A stretch of DNA of 46,421 nucleotides from Megasphaera geminata F0357 (GTDB lineage Bacteria > Bacillota > Negativicutes > Veillonellales > Megasphaeraceae), in the NCBI RefSeq assembly GCF_000239275.1, contig NZ_JH417604.1:1823-48243 (forward strand), in the 5' to 3' direction. Under the pieces are notes generated by a model. It saw only the letters and a program-made list of their open reading frames with translations. It ran no database searches and had not been told where the DNA came from. Numbering within the stretch: the stretch's first letter is position 1; every line of letters begins with the position of its first letter. The position numbers and the translations under genes were made by a program. Shown here one piece after another: positions 37,891-46,421 of this stretch.

Positions 37891-40360
37891 GTGGACGAAC
37901 AGCAATTTGATAAAGTGTTGCCCGTGTGCTTAGAAAATGAAATGCAGAATTCGTATATTGATTACGCTATGAGCGTTATCATTACGCGTGCTTTGCCTGA
38001 TGTGCGTGACGGGTTAAAACCCGTACATCGCCGTATTTTATATGCTATGCACGAAGCCGGTATGACACCGAATAAACCGTATAAGAAATCGGCCCGTATT
38101 GTCGGTGAAGTTTTGGGTTAAATATCATCCCCACGGCGACAGCTCGGTATATGATGCAACAGTTCGCTTAGCTCAGGATTTCTCGACACGATATCCTCTT
38201 GTTGACGGCCACGGCAACTTCGGTTCTGTCGACGGCGACTCGGCGGCGGCCATGCGTTATACGGAAGTTCGTATGGCTAAGATTACCGGAGAAATGTTGG
38301 CTGACATCGATAAGGAAACAGTCGATTTTATGCCCAACTATGACGGATCTCTCCAGGAGCCGACGGTACTTCCCGCGAAAATCCCCAATCTTCTTGTCAA
38401 CGGCTCGGCCGGTATTGCTGTCGGCATGGCGACCAACATTCCGCCTCATAATTTAGGTGAAGTTATTGACGGCCTCGTCATGATGATCGATGACCCTGAA
38501 GTGCCGCTTGAACGGTTGATGACGAAAATCCAGGGGCCCGATTTCCCGACAGGGGCGAAGATACTCGGCCGCGAAGGGATTGTAAAGGCCTATTCAACAG
38601 GCCGCGGCAGCGTGAAAATGCGTTCCTGTGCAGAAATCGAACCGATGTCCAAGGGGAAAAATCGCATTGTCGTTACGGAAATCCCTTATCAGGTCAATAA
38701 GGCCCGCGTTATCGAAAGCATTGCCGAGTTATCGCGTAATAAGGATATTGACGGTATTACGGCGTTACGTGATGAATCGGACCGCAAGGGCATGCGTATT
38801 GTCATCGAATTGCGTGCCGATGTCAATCCCGATATTATTCTCAACAAATTGTACAAGCATACACAGCTGCAGGAAACGTTCGGCGTTATTATGCTGGCCC
38901 TTGTGGACGGTCATCCGCGTGTTCTTACGTTGCGAGAAGTATTGGCATACTACCTGGGACACCGTAAGATCACCGTTACCCGTCGCTGTCAGTTCGAATT
39001 GGACAAGGCCTTGGCGCGGGCACATATTCTGGAAGGTCTGCTTATAGCGCTTGATCATATTGATGAGGTTATCAGGACGATTCGTGAATCGGCGACGGAC
39101 GAAATTGCGAAAAAGGCCTTGATGAACAGATTCGATCTCAGTGAAAAACAAGCAATTGCCATTCTGGATATGCGCCTCCGCCGGTTAACCGGGCTGGAAC
39201 GTGATAAAATCCAGGAAGAATATGCCGAATTGGAAAAAACGATTGCTTATTTACGCAGCGTCCTGGCTGATGAGCATAAATTGATGGGTATCATCAAAGA
39301 CGAACTTCTCGAAACGAAGAAAAAATATACGGATAAACGCCGCACTGTGATTGAAACGGATACATCCGAACTCAATGTGGAGGATCTTATTCCGAATGAA
39401 CGCATGGTACTCACGTTGACCCGCCGCGGTTACATCAAACGTATTAATGCCAATGTGTATCACACGCAGAATAAAGGCGGCCGCGGCATCAAGGGGATGA
39501 CGACGAAGGACGAAGATGCGGTAAATCATCTGCTTTACACGTCGGCTCACAATACAGTTCTCTTCTTCACGAATTTCGGCCGCGTCTATCGCCTCATCAA
39601 TATGAAATTCCCGAAGCGAACAGTCGTAATTCAAAGGGAATTGCGGCTATCAACCTTTTGCCCCTGTCACAGGGTGAAAAAGTCAATGCTCTTATTGATA
39701 TCGACCAAGTCGATCCGCAGGCCAATCTTTTCATGGCGACGGAAAAAGGTCTTGTCAAGAAGACGGCTCTTCATGAATTCCGCAATGTTCGGCGTAACGG
39801 CCTCATTGCCATTTCTCTCGTCGACGGGGATCACTTGGCAAAGGTGCGCATGACCAAGGGAAATCAGAATATCATTTTGGCGACGAAGCAGGGCATGGCG
39901 ATTTGTTTCAGCGAAACGGATGTGCGGCCCATGGGCAGAAATACGCGCGGCGTGCGGGGGATCAGTCTTGCCAAAGATGACATTGTTATCGGTGCGGATA
40001 TTCTTGCTCCCGATTCACAGGTCCTTACGGTCAGTGAAGAAGGGTTCGGTAAACGCAATAATGTTGATGCGTATAAGGTGCAGTTCCGCGGCGGTAAAGG
40101 AGTGAAAAACTTTAAGATTACCGAAAAGACGGGCGTCATCGTCGGCGTCGAAGTTGTTCGCGATACGCAGGAATTGATTCTCATTACATCAAACGGCATT
40201 GTTATCCGGACGGATATTGAAAGTATCGGTATCAAAAAGGGACGCAATACGTCGGGAGTAAAAATTCAGAAGCTTGAGGAAAATGATAAGGTAGCAGCGC
40301 TGGATACAATTTCTGCCCATGGGCAACGATGATGAGAAAGTGCAGGGGACGTTGCTGTAG
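37891..40360 (+). CDS. gyrA: DNA gyrase subunit A, frameshifted
   Basis: Gyrase A cuts and rejoins DNA to introduce negative supercoils, with GyrB as partner. It starts at GTG 37891 with GAGGTGA upstream. The N-terminus has [20 protein letters not shown] and [13 protein letters not shown]; then [19 protein letters not shown], with Ser and Asp at the two main quinolone-resistance positions, and MRYTE with the catalytic Tyr. An extra base near 38118, a missing base near 39595-39601, and probably an extra base near 40316-40318 break the frame. Repair gives [33 protein letters not shown] and a tail [15 protein letters not shown] ending at 40360, about 822 residues. Without the third repair it stops at 40332. 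GyrA is essential, so the breaks are most likely errors. gyrB is not adjacent. Confidence 0.95.
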
Positions 40361-40403
40361 TATAAAATAAACGCCGGGACGGGCAATAACGGCTTATGAG
40401 TAT

Positions 40404-40448
40404 AAAAAGGAGCGCCTTAAAACCTGATGTTTTAAGGCGCTCCTTTTT
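40404..40448 (+). terminator. Strong rho-independent terminator after gyrA
   Basis: A perfect 20-base stem (40404-40423 with 40429-40448, GGAGCGCCTTAAAAC core) around a five-base loop ends in a T-run. It supports a gyrA end at 40332 or 40360. Confidence 0.95.
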
Positions 40449-40539
40449 CGCTCCTTTTTGCTTTACAAATAATGTATTGTAGCGTAAAATCGAAAAAAGA
40501 CTTTTATTACGAAGAGATTAGCCGATGGAGGAGCAATTT

Positions 40540-41648
40540 ATGAAATACAGAATTTCACGAGTGCTTGAACAGGTACAGAGCGGCAGCTACTTGAAAGATG
40601 AGGGAGCAGTCCTGGCCGATGATGTTATTGATTGCTCATTGGGCGTTAATCCCTACGGGGTAACACCGACACTGACCAAGGAGGTGTATCTGGAGACCTT
40701 TGGTGATCTCAGCCGATATCCGGATTATCCGTATGGTACCGATTGCCGGAAAATTTGTGAATATTTTTCTGATTTGGCGGCGTTGTCTCCCCGGCAAATC
40801 AGTATGCAGTCGGGGTCGATGTCGGCGTTGTGCACTATTAATTATATTTTTTTGGAAGAAAATACGCATGTCCTGATTCCGGAACCTTGTTTTTCTTCTT
40901 ATGTATCTCATGCGCGGCTCTGCGGTGCAGTGATTGATGCGGTACCGCTTTCAGAAACGGAGCGGTTTGCTTTCAGTCCGGAACGCTATATAGAGGCTCT
41001 TCATCCGTCTCAGAGGCTGGCATATCTGGATAATCCCAATAACCCTACGGGTCAATATATAGATCTGGGAACGTTGCGTCGGATATTGACGGCTGCGGAA
41101 GAAAAGAACATTGTTGTTATTGTTGATGAAGCATACGGCGATTTTTTAGACAAGCGCTGCTCCGCTGTCTCTTTGATTCCGGAATTTGATAATCTTCTGG
41201 TCGTCAGATCTTTTTCCAAGGCTTTCGGCCTGGGCGGCCTGAGGGCCGGCTATATCGTTATGCCGGAAGATCTGATATCCGTGATCAATAAGAATTCGGG
41301 CGAAATGAACCTCAATTCTGTTGCCAGCAGGCTGGTGCCGCACGTTTTGGCTCATCCGGAGTTTTTGGAGGAATCTCGAACCCGTATCCGGACTAATAAA
41401 AATGAATTGATCCGAAGCTGCGGCATATACAGGTATCGGTAACTGCGGACGAGGTGCCGATTGCATTGTACTATACAAAGAAAGATATAGATTTGGGCGA
41501 GATTTTTTTAAAACACGGTATTCGTGTAGAGAACGGGCCGGATTTTCCCGGTCTGACTAAACGGCATTTACGTTTGCGTGTCCCCTCAGATACGACCGAG
41601 TTGCTGCAGAGACTCAATGTAATTGAATCGGAATTAAATCAACGTTAG
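40540..41648 (+). CDS. Class I/II PLP aminotransferase, HisC/CobD-like, frameshifted
   Basis: This is a fold-type I pyridoxal-phosphate enzyme resembling histidinol-phosphate aminotransferase and threonine-phosphate decarboxylase. The start ATG 40540 has GGAGGAG seven bases upstream. Motifs are DCSLGVNPYGVTP, LDNPNNPTGQY, VIVDEAYGDFL and VVRSFSKAFGLGGLRAGYIV, the last holding the lysine that binds the cofactor. A missing base near 41421-41427 breaks the frame; repair joins ELIRSCG to IQVSVTADEVPIALYYTKKD and HLRLRVP near the end, which carries the usual late arginine. Corrected length is 369 residues. No his or cob genes are adjacent. It lies 11 bases before a YkvI-like permease, which suggests an amino-acid linked role rather than histidine synthesis. 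Confidence 0.85.
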
Positions 41649-41659
41649 GAGGAAATAGC

Positions 41660-42799
41660 ATGGAAAACAGGACGCAGGCTGTGAGTATACGTAATCTTAT
41701 TGTTTTCGCCGGCGCATATTGTGCTTTTACAATCGGTTCCGGATACGCAACGGGACAGGAGATAATGCAGTTCTTCTGTGCTTTCGGTCCGGAGGGCCTG
41801 ATCGGGTGTTTTGTCAGTATGGTTTTATTTGCAGTTTTGGGCGGGGCCCTTATGCAAAAGGGGTATGATTTAAAATTAAAATACCAGACGCAGGTTTTCC
41901 GGTATTATTGCGGCACATATATCGGTATTTTTCTGGAATGGGTGACCGTTATTTTTCTTTTCGGCGTGGTTTCCATTATGATAGCCGGCACCGGAGCCAT
42001 GACTTCCGAATATTACGGATTGTCTAAAGAAATAGGCAGTATCGGCATGACGGTGCTTTGCGTGGCTTCCATTTTGTTGGGATTGATGCGATTGGCTGAT
42101 ATTATCGGGTCCATCGGCCCGGTTATCATTGTTTTTTCTATTCTTGTCGGCATACTGACGATGCTGAATGCGTCCGGTGCATGGGCGCAGAACTGGCAGG
42201 TCCTGTATGAATTAAGAGCTACCGGGTCATGGTGGTTTGCTCGCTATGCCGTTCTTGATTCGGCGTGGTTCAGCGGTGTTTTATATGCTTCCTGCATGGT
42301 TTTCGGAGGTATTCCTTTTCTTACCGGTCTGGGCAGTAAAGCCAATTCCCGTAAAGAAGCGTTTTGGGGCGGATTTCTTGGCGGCGTGGCTATTATCCTG
42401 GCAGCCGGTATCTTGGTGGCGGCTATGTTGTACTTCCCTGAAGAGATAGCCGCGTTACAGGTGCCTAATTTATTTTTAGTACAACAATTTGCACCGGTTC
42501 TGGCCGCGGTTTTTTCTGTAATTCTCCTTCTGGGTATATACAGCACTGCCGCCCCTATGTTCTGGGTGGTCATTAATAAATTGGAACAATGGATTCCCAA
42601 TAAAAATGTTAAGATATTTGTCACGCTTGTGCTGGGCATTATCGCTTACTTCGGAGCTCAGCTGGGTCTTGGCAGATTGATCGGATTTTTATACCCCTTG
42701 ATGGGACAGGTCGGTGTGCTTATGATTTTAGCGGTTATTATTAGGGTTTATTTTATGAATGATAAGGACGTAACTCTGATGCGGGAAGAAAATAAATAA
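41660..42799 (+). CDS. YkvI-like (COG3949) membrane transporter
   Basis: This is a 379-residue polytopic membrane protein, intact, with about ten or eleven hydrophobic segments. It fits the YkvI/COG3949 family, distant relatives of amino-acid permeases of the APC superfamily. The N-terminal motif FAGAYCAFTIGSGYATGQEI is typical: a glycine-rich broken first helix that in this superfamily forms the substrate site. FGVVSIMIAGTGAMTSEYYG and GLGSKANSRKEAFWGGFLGG match too. The start ATG 41660 has AGGAGG upstream and follows the aminotransferase by 11 bases, so they are probably one operon. The substrate is unknown; an amino acid or amine handled by the aminotransferase is a reasonable guess. Confidence 0.85.
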   Translation: MENRTQAVSIRNLIVFAGAYCAFTIGSGYATGQEIMQFFCAFGPEGLIGCFVSMVLFAVLGGALMQKGYDLKLKYQTQVFRYYCGTYIGIFLEWVTVIFLFGVVSIMIAGTGAMTSEYYGLSKEIGSIGMTVLCVASILLGLMRLADIIGSIGPVIIVFSILVGILTMLNASGAWAQNWQVLYELRATGSWWFARYAVLDSAWFSGVLYASCMVFGGIPFLTGLGSKANSRKEAFWGGFLGGVAIILAAGILVAAMLYFPEEIAALQVPNLFLVQQFAPVLAAVFSVILLLGIYSTAAPMFWVVINKLEQWIPNKNVKIFVTLVLGIIAYFGAQLGLGRLIGFLYPLMGQVGVLMILAVIIRVYFMNDKDVTLMREENK

Positions 42800-42990
42800 A
42801 GTAAGTACGCGTGCCCGGAGCGGATTTTCGGAAGCGGTGTCCTGTAGACGGGCAAGGGTGATATACCTGCAGTATGCATAGTAAAGTATGAAAGAAGAAA
42901 TTTGTAAATTCAGAATAATATGTTGATGACAACGAACATAGTCCGAGATTTTACCGGTCGGTGAAGTTGTGTTATAAGGAGGGATAATAT

Positions 42991-43713
42991 ATGGACGGGC
43001 AGGTTATTCAGCGTCTGCGAAAAGAAAATCCCTTTATGCCGTTACAGGATATTATTCATGAAATTCTGCTGCAGGAAATTGTTACCTTTCAATTGCTTCC
43101 GGGGAGTAAAATAACCCAAAGTCATGTCGCCAAGACCTTGGGTGTGAGCCGTTCTCCTGTTAATGCGGCTCTGCAGCGATTAGCCAAGAATCAATATGTT
43201 GAAAAAAGCGGTGCGTATCGTGTGGCTTCTTTTTCGGAAAAAGAATGTAAGGATATGATGGAATTGGCCGTGCAGCTGGAAGCATATGCGGCGGGGCGGG
43301 CCGTCATGATAATGACGGACAAACAACTGGATGAACTGTATGAGCTGGCTTATCTGCTGCAGAAAAAAGGATGGGAAAATACCAAACGTCGGAATATTTG
43401 TTATTGCAGTGAAACGATAGAATTAGAGCGTCAATTCCACCGAAAAATCATTTGTCTTGCCGATCACCCTTTGCTTCTGGCTATATATGACCAAATAAAA
43501 TACCGTCTTTTTCGCTATCGCAGTTATTTGATGTATAATCCGCCTAAGGGATATTATTCAATCGTATCTAAAGATCATTTAATTATTTGCGATGTATTAA
43601 AATTGCGTAATAAGGTGATGGCGGAAGCTGTTGTACAGCGCCATGTCTCCTTTGCGGAAAATTTCTTGAAGGATATCATGGATAAACGGCTGTATATGGG
43701 TAATGAAGAATAA
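42991..43713 (+). CDS. GntR-family (FCD-type) transcriptional regulator
   Basis: This is a 240-residue regulator of the FadR/GntR group. The winged helix-turn-helix is at about residues 17-77 (ITQSHVAKTLGVSRSPVNAA, then LQRLAKNQYVEKSGAYRVAS). The all-helical FCD effector domain follows, with metal- and ligand-binding residues in ELERQFHRKIICLADHP and in QRHVSFAENFL. FCD regulators sense organic acids such as lactate, glycolate or gluconate. It sits just upstream of a BASS transporter and a GlcD-type dehydrogenase in the same direction, which suits a 2-hydroxyacid sensor, and a candidate operator lies between (43802-43822). The start ATG 42991 has AAGGAGGG upstream. Confidence 0.92.
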   Translation: MDGQVIQRLRKENPFMPLQDIIHEILLQEIVTFQLLPGSKITQSHVAKTLGVSRSPVNAALQRLAKNQYVEKSGAYRVASFSEKECKDMMELAVQLEAYAAGRAVMIMTDKQLDELYELAYLLQKKGWENTKRRNICYCSETIELERQFHRKIICLADHPLLLAIYDQIKYRLFRYRSYLMYNPPKGYYSIVSKDHLIICDVLKLRNKVMAEAVVQRHVSFAENFLKDIMDKRLYMGNEE

Positions 43714-43717
43714 ACGG

Positions 43718-43756
43718 AAAAGTACTTTTACACAATATGTAAAAGTACTTTTTGCA
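43718..43756 (+). terminator. Rho-independent terminator after the GntR gene
   Basis: AAAAGTACTTTTAC (43718-43731) pairs perfectly with GTAAAAGTACTTTT (43739-43752), followed by T residues. The regulator is therefore transcribed apart from the genes it precedes. Confidence 0.85.
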
Positions 43757-43801
43757 TTTAAATCGGTACAACTTTGAAAGATTAAACGATAAAGCTAAAC
43801 A

Positions 43802-43854
43802 GTATACCTATATATCGTATACGGTTTGACGCACTTTTACATAATCATTAAAAT
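43802..43854 (+). promoter_or_regulatory. Paired GTATAC motifs next to the BASS-GlcD promoter; candidate GntR operator
   Basis: Two GTATAC palindromes (43802-43807 and 43817-43822) are spaced 15 bases apart, just upstream of a plausible promoter: TTGACG (43826-43831), 17 bases, TAAATA (43849-43854). The spacing places both on similar faces of the helix, as for a dimeric activator or repressor. No GTATAC pair was seen before the regulator's own gene. Confidence 0.45.
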
Positions 43855-43921
43855 AAATCATAAATAAAATCTTATTAAGTAATTTATGGCTTGGGTAAAC
43901 ATATTTTGTAAAGGAGGAAAG

Positions 43922-44872
43922 ATGATGGCGACAGTTGAACGAATAATACAATTTATTGCAAAGTACGTAACGCTTTGGGTTATTTTAATTGCCGTACTTG
44001 CCTATGTCATGCCGGAACCGTTTATGCCGTACGGCGGCTGTATTCCTGTTTGTCTGGGAATCATCATGCTAGGTATGGGTCTGTCAATGAGTCCGAATGA
44101 TTTCAGACTGGTCTTTACCAGGCCGAAAGACGTTATTGTCGGTGTACTTACTTTATATGTATGTATGCCCCTCGTAGGATTGGGAATCGGCAAACTTTTG
44201 GGACTTGCCCCCATGCTGGTTGTCGGTCTTGTGCTTCTCGGCTGCAGTCCTACGGGGACAACATCTAATGTAATGACTTTTTTAGCAAAAGGCGATAAGG
44301 CACTGTCCGTTACGATTTCCAGCTTGAGCACACTGCTGGCGCCGGTCATTATGCCGCTTTTACTTTTACTGTATGCAGGGACATATTTAGCTATCGACGG
44401 CATGGCGCTCTTCTTGAGTATTGTTAAAATTGTCCTTATTCCTATTATGTTGGGACTGCTTATTCGTAAATTATTTGCCAAACAGATGCCGCTGGTTTTA
44501 AAATTTGTCCCTCTGGCAACGGTGCTGGCGATCCTTTTGGTTATCAGTGTCGTTGTTGCGTTAAATGTGGAACGGCTGCGTGCCGTGGCAATGATGGCGG
44601 CTTTAGCCATTGTTCTCTATACGGGCTGCGGACTTGCCATCGGCTACGGTGTCGGAAAAATATTACATGCATCGCCGCCACGACGCAAGGCCCTTACTTT
44701 TGTTGTGGGCGTACAAAATACGGCTTTGGCCGTAGCGTTGGGAATTACTTATTTTGACCCTTTGTCGGCTTTGCCGGCAGCAGTCGGCGTTGTTTGGGCT
44801 ACTGTTTTCTGTTCCTTCGTAGCGTCTATTTGGGGAAATAGAACAGCCGATACATCAGAAGGAACAGTATAA
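43922..44872 (+). CDS. BASS-family (bile acid:sodium symporter superfamily) transporter
   Basis: This is an inner-membrane carrier of about 316 residues and nine or ten helices. The start is ATG 43922 with AAAGGAGG upstream (the next codon is also ATG). The family core is clear: GCIPVCLGIIMLGMGLSMSP near residue 38, LGCSPTGTTSNVMTFLAKGD with the first broken helix, SSLSTLLAPVIMPLL, and GVQNTALAVALG with the second. In characterised members the second motif is E-x-G-x-Q-N, its Glu helping to hold sodium; here the position is Val. Bacterial relatives move organic acids such as pantoate or 2-keto acids. The neighbour GlcD suggests a hydroxy- or keto-acid substrate. Confidence 0.9.
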   Translation: MMATVERIIQFIAKYVTLWVILIAVLAYVMPEPFMPYGGCIPVCLGIIMLGMGLSMSPNDFRLVFTRPKDVIVGVLTLYVCMPLVGLGIGKLLGLAPMLVVGLVLLGCSPTGTTSNVMTFLAKGDKALSVTISSLSTLLAPVIMPLLLLLYAGTYLAIDGMALFLSIVKIVLIPIMLGLLIRKLFAKQMPLVLKFVPLATVLAILLVISVVVALNVERLRAVAMMAALAIVLYTGCGLAIGYGVGKILHASPPRRKALTFVVGVQNTALAVALGITYFDPLSALPAAVGVVWATVFCSFVASIWGNRTADTSEGTV

Positions 44873-44896
44873 GTATATCAAAAGGAGGAAGTGATT

Positions 44897-46306
44897 ATGG
44901 CTAGATTTAACAAAGTGACACCTGAACTTATTGAGAAATTACGTGATGTTTTAGGTGCCAAAGGATTAACTGTTGACCCGGAAAAGCTTTTAACGTATCA
45001 GACAGATGAAGAAGGGAATCCTTATTGGTTTCGGACGCCTGAGGTCGTTGTTTTTCCCGAAACGACGGAGCAGGTGGCGACAGTTGTTAAATTGGCGAAC
45101 GAATACCTAGTTCCCATTACGCCGCGTGCGGCCGGATCCGGTGTTGCCTGCGGCGCTATTCCCGTTTATCACGGCATCGTTATGGAGCTGGACAGAATGA
45201 ATAAAATTCTTGAACTCAATGAAGACAGCCTTTATGCAGTCGTCCAGACGGGAGTCCGTACCAGCGAAGTTCAAGAACAGTGCCGTCGCAGAGGCTTGTT
45301 ATATGCAGGTGATCCGTGCAGTGCCGAAAGCTGCCAAATAGGCGGTAATGTCGCAACCAATGCGGGCGGTAATAAAGCTGTCAAGTATGGAACGACACGC
45401 AACCAGATTTATGGTATGAAAGTTGTTACGCCTACAGGTGATATTGTTGATATTGGCGCGCGTTTGCAGAAATGTTCGACGGGATACTGCTTAGAGCAGC
45501 TTTTCTGCGGGTCCGAAGGAACGTTGGGAATCATTACGGAAATTACGCTTAAACTGAGGCCGTTGCCGCCGTATAAGTTTGATCTTGTCGCTATTTTCAA
45601 AGAAGATACGCAGGGCTTTACATTACCGAATAAACTCCTGAAAGCGGGTATTGAACCGACGAGTATTGAATACATGGATAATGAAGCGCTTCGCATTTGT
45701 TCCGCTTTCTGTAAGGTTACGCTGCCTCATGTGGATGAAGGTGTCTGCTATGTCATCGTGACGGTGGAGACGTTCGATGAAGATGAATTGGACCGGAAAA
45801 TGGAAAAAGCCGGTGAAATTTGTGAAGAATGTGGCGCTATAGACGTTATCCAGGCGGACGACCGCATCTGGAGCTGCCGCCGCCAGTTTGCCGAAGCAGC
45901 TCGTGACATCGATATTATGTATGTTGCCGAAGACTTTGTCGTACCTCTTGATAAGATTGCGGCGATTACGGCAAAGCTGCCGGCACTCAAAGAAAAGCAT
46001 GATCTTTATGCCGTTACGGTTGCTCATATCGGAGACGGGAATATCCATGTTCTGCCTCTCAACAGAGACGGGCTTTCGCCGGAAGGATGGATGAAGAAGA
46101 TGGAAGGCTTCCATGAGGACCTTTTCGCGGAGGTTTATGCTCTCGGCGGCAAGATGTCCGGTGAACACGGCATCGGGTTTAAAAAATTAAAAGAATTCAA
46201 ACGCCATACACCGAAAGGGGAACAACATATTATAAGAGCTATAAAAGCGGCGTTGGATCCTAATAATATTATGAATCCCGCAAAGATTGTAGATCTCGAA
46301 GAATAG
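44897..46306 (+). CDS. FAD-linked 2-hydroxyacid dehydrogenase, GlcD/D-lactate dehydrogenase type
   Basis: This is a flavoprotein of the GlcD/LctD family, about 469 residues, intact. ATG 44897 is chosen because AAAGGAGG sits eight bases upstream. The FAD-binding domain shows ITPRAAGSGVACGAIPVYHG, CQIGGNVATNAGGNKAVKYG and FCGSEGTLGIITEITLKLRP. The C-terminal oxidase domain has VAHIGDGNIHVLPLNRDG and MSGEHGIGFKKLKEF, with histidines expected to bind metal and substrate. In anaerobes such enzymes oxidise D-lactate or glycolate with an electron-transfer flavoprotein; no etfAB or glcF is adjacent. It follows the BASS gene by 24 bases, forming an operon for uptake and oxidation. Confidence 0.92.
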   Translation: MARFNKVTPELIEKLRDVLGAKGLTVDPEKLLTYQTDEEGNPYWFRTPEVVVFPETTEQVATVVKLANEYLVPITPRAAGSGVACGAIPVYHGIVMELDRMNKILELNEDSLYAVVQTGVRTSEVQEQCRRRGLLYAGDPCSAESCQIGGNVATNAGGNKAVKYGTTRNQIYGMKVVTPTGDIVDIGARLQKCSTGYCLEQLFCGSEGTLGIITEITLKLRPLPPYKFDLVAIFKEDTQGFTLPNKLLKAGIEPTSIEYMDNEALRICSAFCKVTLPHVDEGVCYVIVTVETFDEDELDRKMEKAGEICEECGAIDVIQADDRIWSCRRQFAEAARDIDIMYVAEDFVVPLDKIAAITAKLPALKEKHDLYAVTVAHIGDGNIHVLPLNRDGLSPEGWMKKMEGFHEDLFAEVYALGGKMSGEHGIGFKKLKEFKRHTPKGEQHIIRAIKAALDPNNIMNPAKIVDLEE

Positions 46307-46319
46307 GCGGAGCATGTGA

Positions 46320-46360
46320 GGAGAGCATACAAAATTTGTATGCTCTCCGTTTGTTTTGTA
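46320..46360 (+). terminator. Rho-independent terminator after the GlcD-type gene
   Basis: GGAGAGCATAC (46320-46330) pairs with GTATGCTCTCC (46338-46348); the stem can extend by three A-T pairs. GTTTGTTTT follows. Confidence 0.88.
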
Positions 46361-46388
46361 AAAAACACCCCTCCGGCGGAAAAAAGAG

Positions 46389-46418
46389 TTGACAGGGCAG
46401 GGAAAGATTTGGTAAGAT
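46389..46418 (+). promoter_or_regulatory. Strong promoter pointing out of the right edge
   Basis: TTGACA (46389-46394), an 18-base spacer and TAAGAT (46413-46418) form a near-consensus sigma-70-type promoter. The transcript would start just past the window end, so the driven gene is not visible. Confidence 0.65.
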
Positions 46419-46421
46419 AAA

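Overview
The window looks like chromosomal DNA of an anaerobic, fermentative member of the Firmicutes, most likely a Negativicutes species of the Veillonella/Megasphaera/Dialister kind. This is an inference from gene content: a 1172-residue pyruvate:ferredoxin oxidoreductase, a single-chain 1250-residue PurL, a SAM-I riboswitch, the order holB-ricT-trmN6-rsmI-metG-tatD, strong Shine-Dalgarno sites with frequent TTG/GTG starts, and several lactate or 2-hydroxyacid genes. No rRNA, tRNA, CRISPR array, prophage or insertion sequence was seen.

Layout. 1-683: an amino-acid ABC permease split into two halves on opposite strands around a perfect 34-bp inverted repeat. 907-2422: a decayed cobT-like gene, then a larC that has only its N-terminal domain. 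2488-8687: the housekeeping run holB, ricT, trmN6, rsmI, metG, tatD. 9139-13629: two LysR regulators, an NlpC/P60 wall hydrolase, dinB and a small unknown gene. 13630-14258: a non-coding stretch with DnaA-box-like motifs, a promoter, a SAM-I riboswitch and its terminator, leading into a BrnQ-family transporter. 15623-19855 (minus): mrp and a DUF134 gene, then a gamma-glutamyltransferase and cysteine desulfidase pair. 19976-25172: a lipid-kinase-family gene, enolase with DUF488, and an OPT transporter. 25405-31903: pepD, nifJ and an M20 amidohydrolase. 32038-37752: one or two unknown genes, purL and a lactate/malate dehydrogenase-family gene. 37891-46306: gyrA, a HisC-like aminotransferase with a YkvI-like permease, and a GntR regulator followed by a BASS transporter and a GlcD-type flavoprotein. 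The right edge carries a strong promoter pointing out of the window.

How the genes fit together. Amino-acid and peptide use dominates: ABC permease, BrnQ, OPT, YkvI-like and BASS transporters, PepD, M20D, GGT and cysteine desulfidase. These feed pyruvate to NifJ. GGT plus CyuA would release cysteine from glutathione and turn it into pyruvate, ammonia and sulfide. The GntR-BASS-GlcD block, the LDH-family gene and the LarC remnant all point to 2-hydroxyacid metabolism.

Main caveat. Twelve genes, including gyrA, enolase, purL and holB, are broken by about 17 single-base indels, and each one restores a full-length conserved protein when corrected. Essential genes cannot all be broken, so these are most simply sequencing or assembly errors. 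The cobT remnant and the short larC look like real decay. The split permease at the left edge could be a real invertible switch or an assembly chimera.
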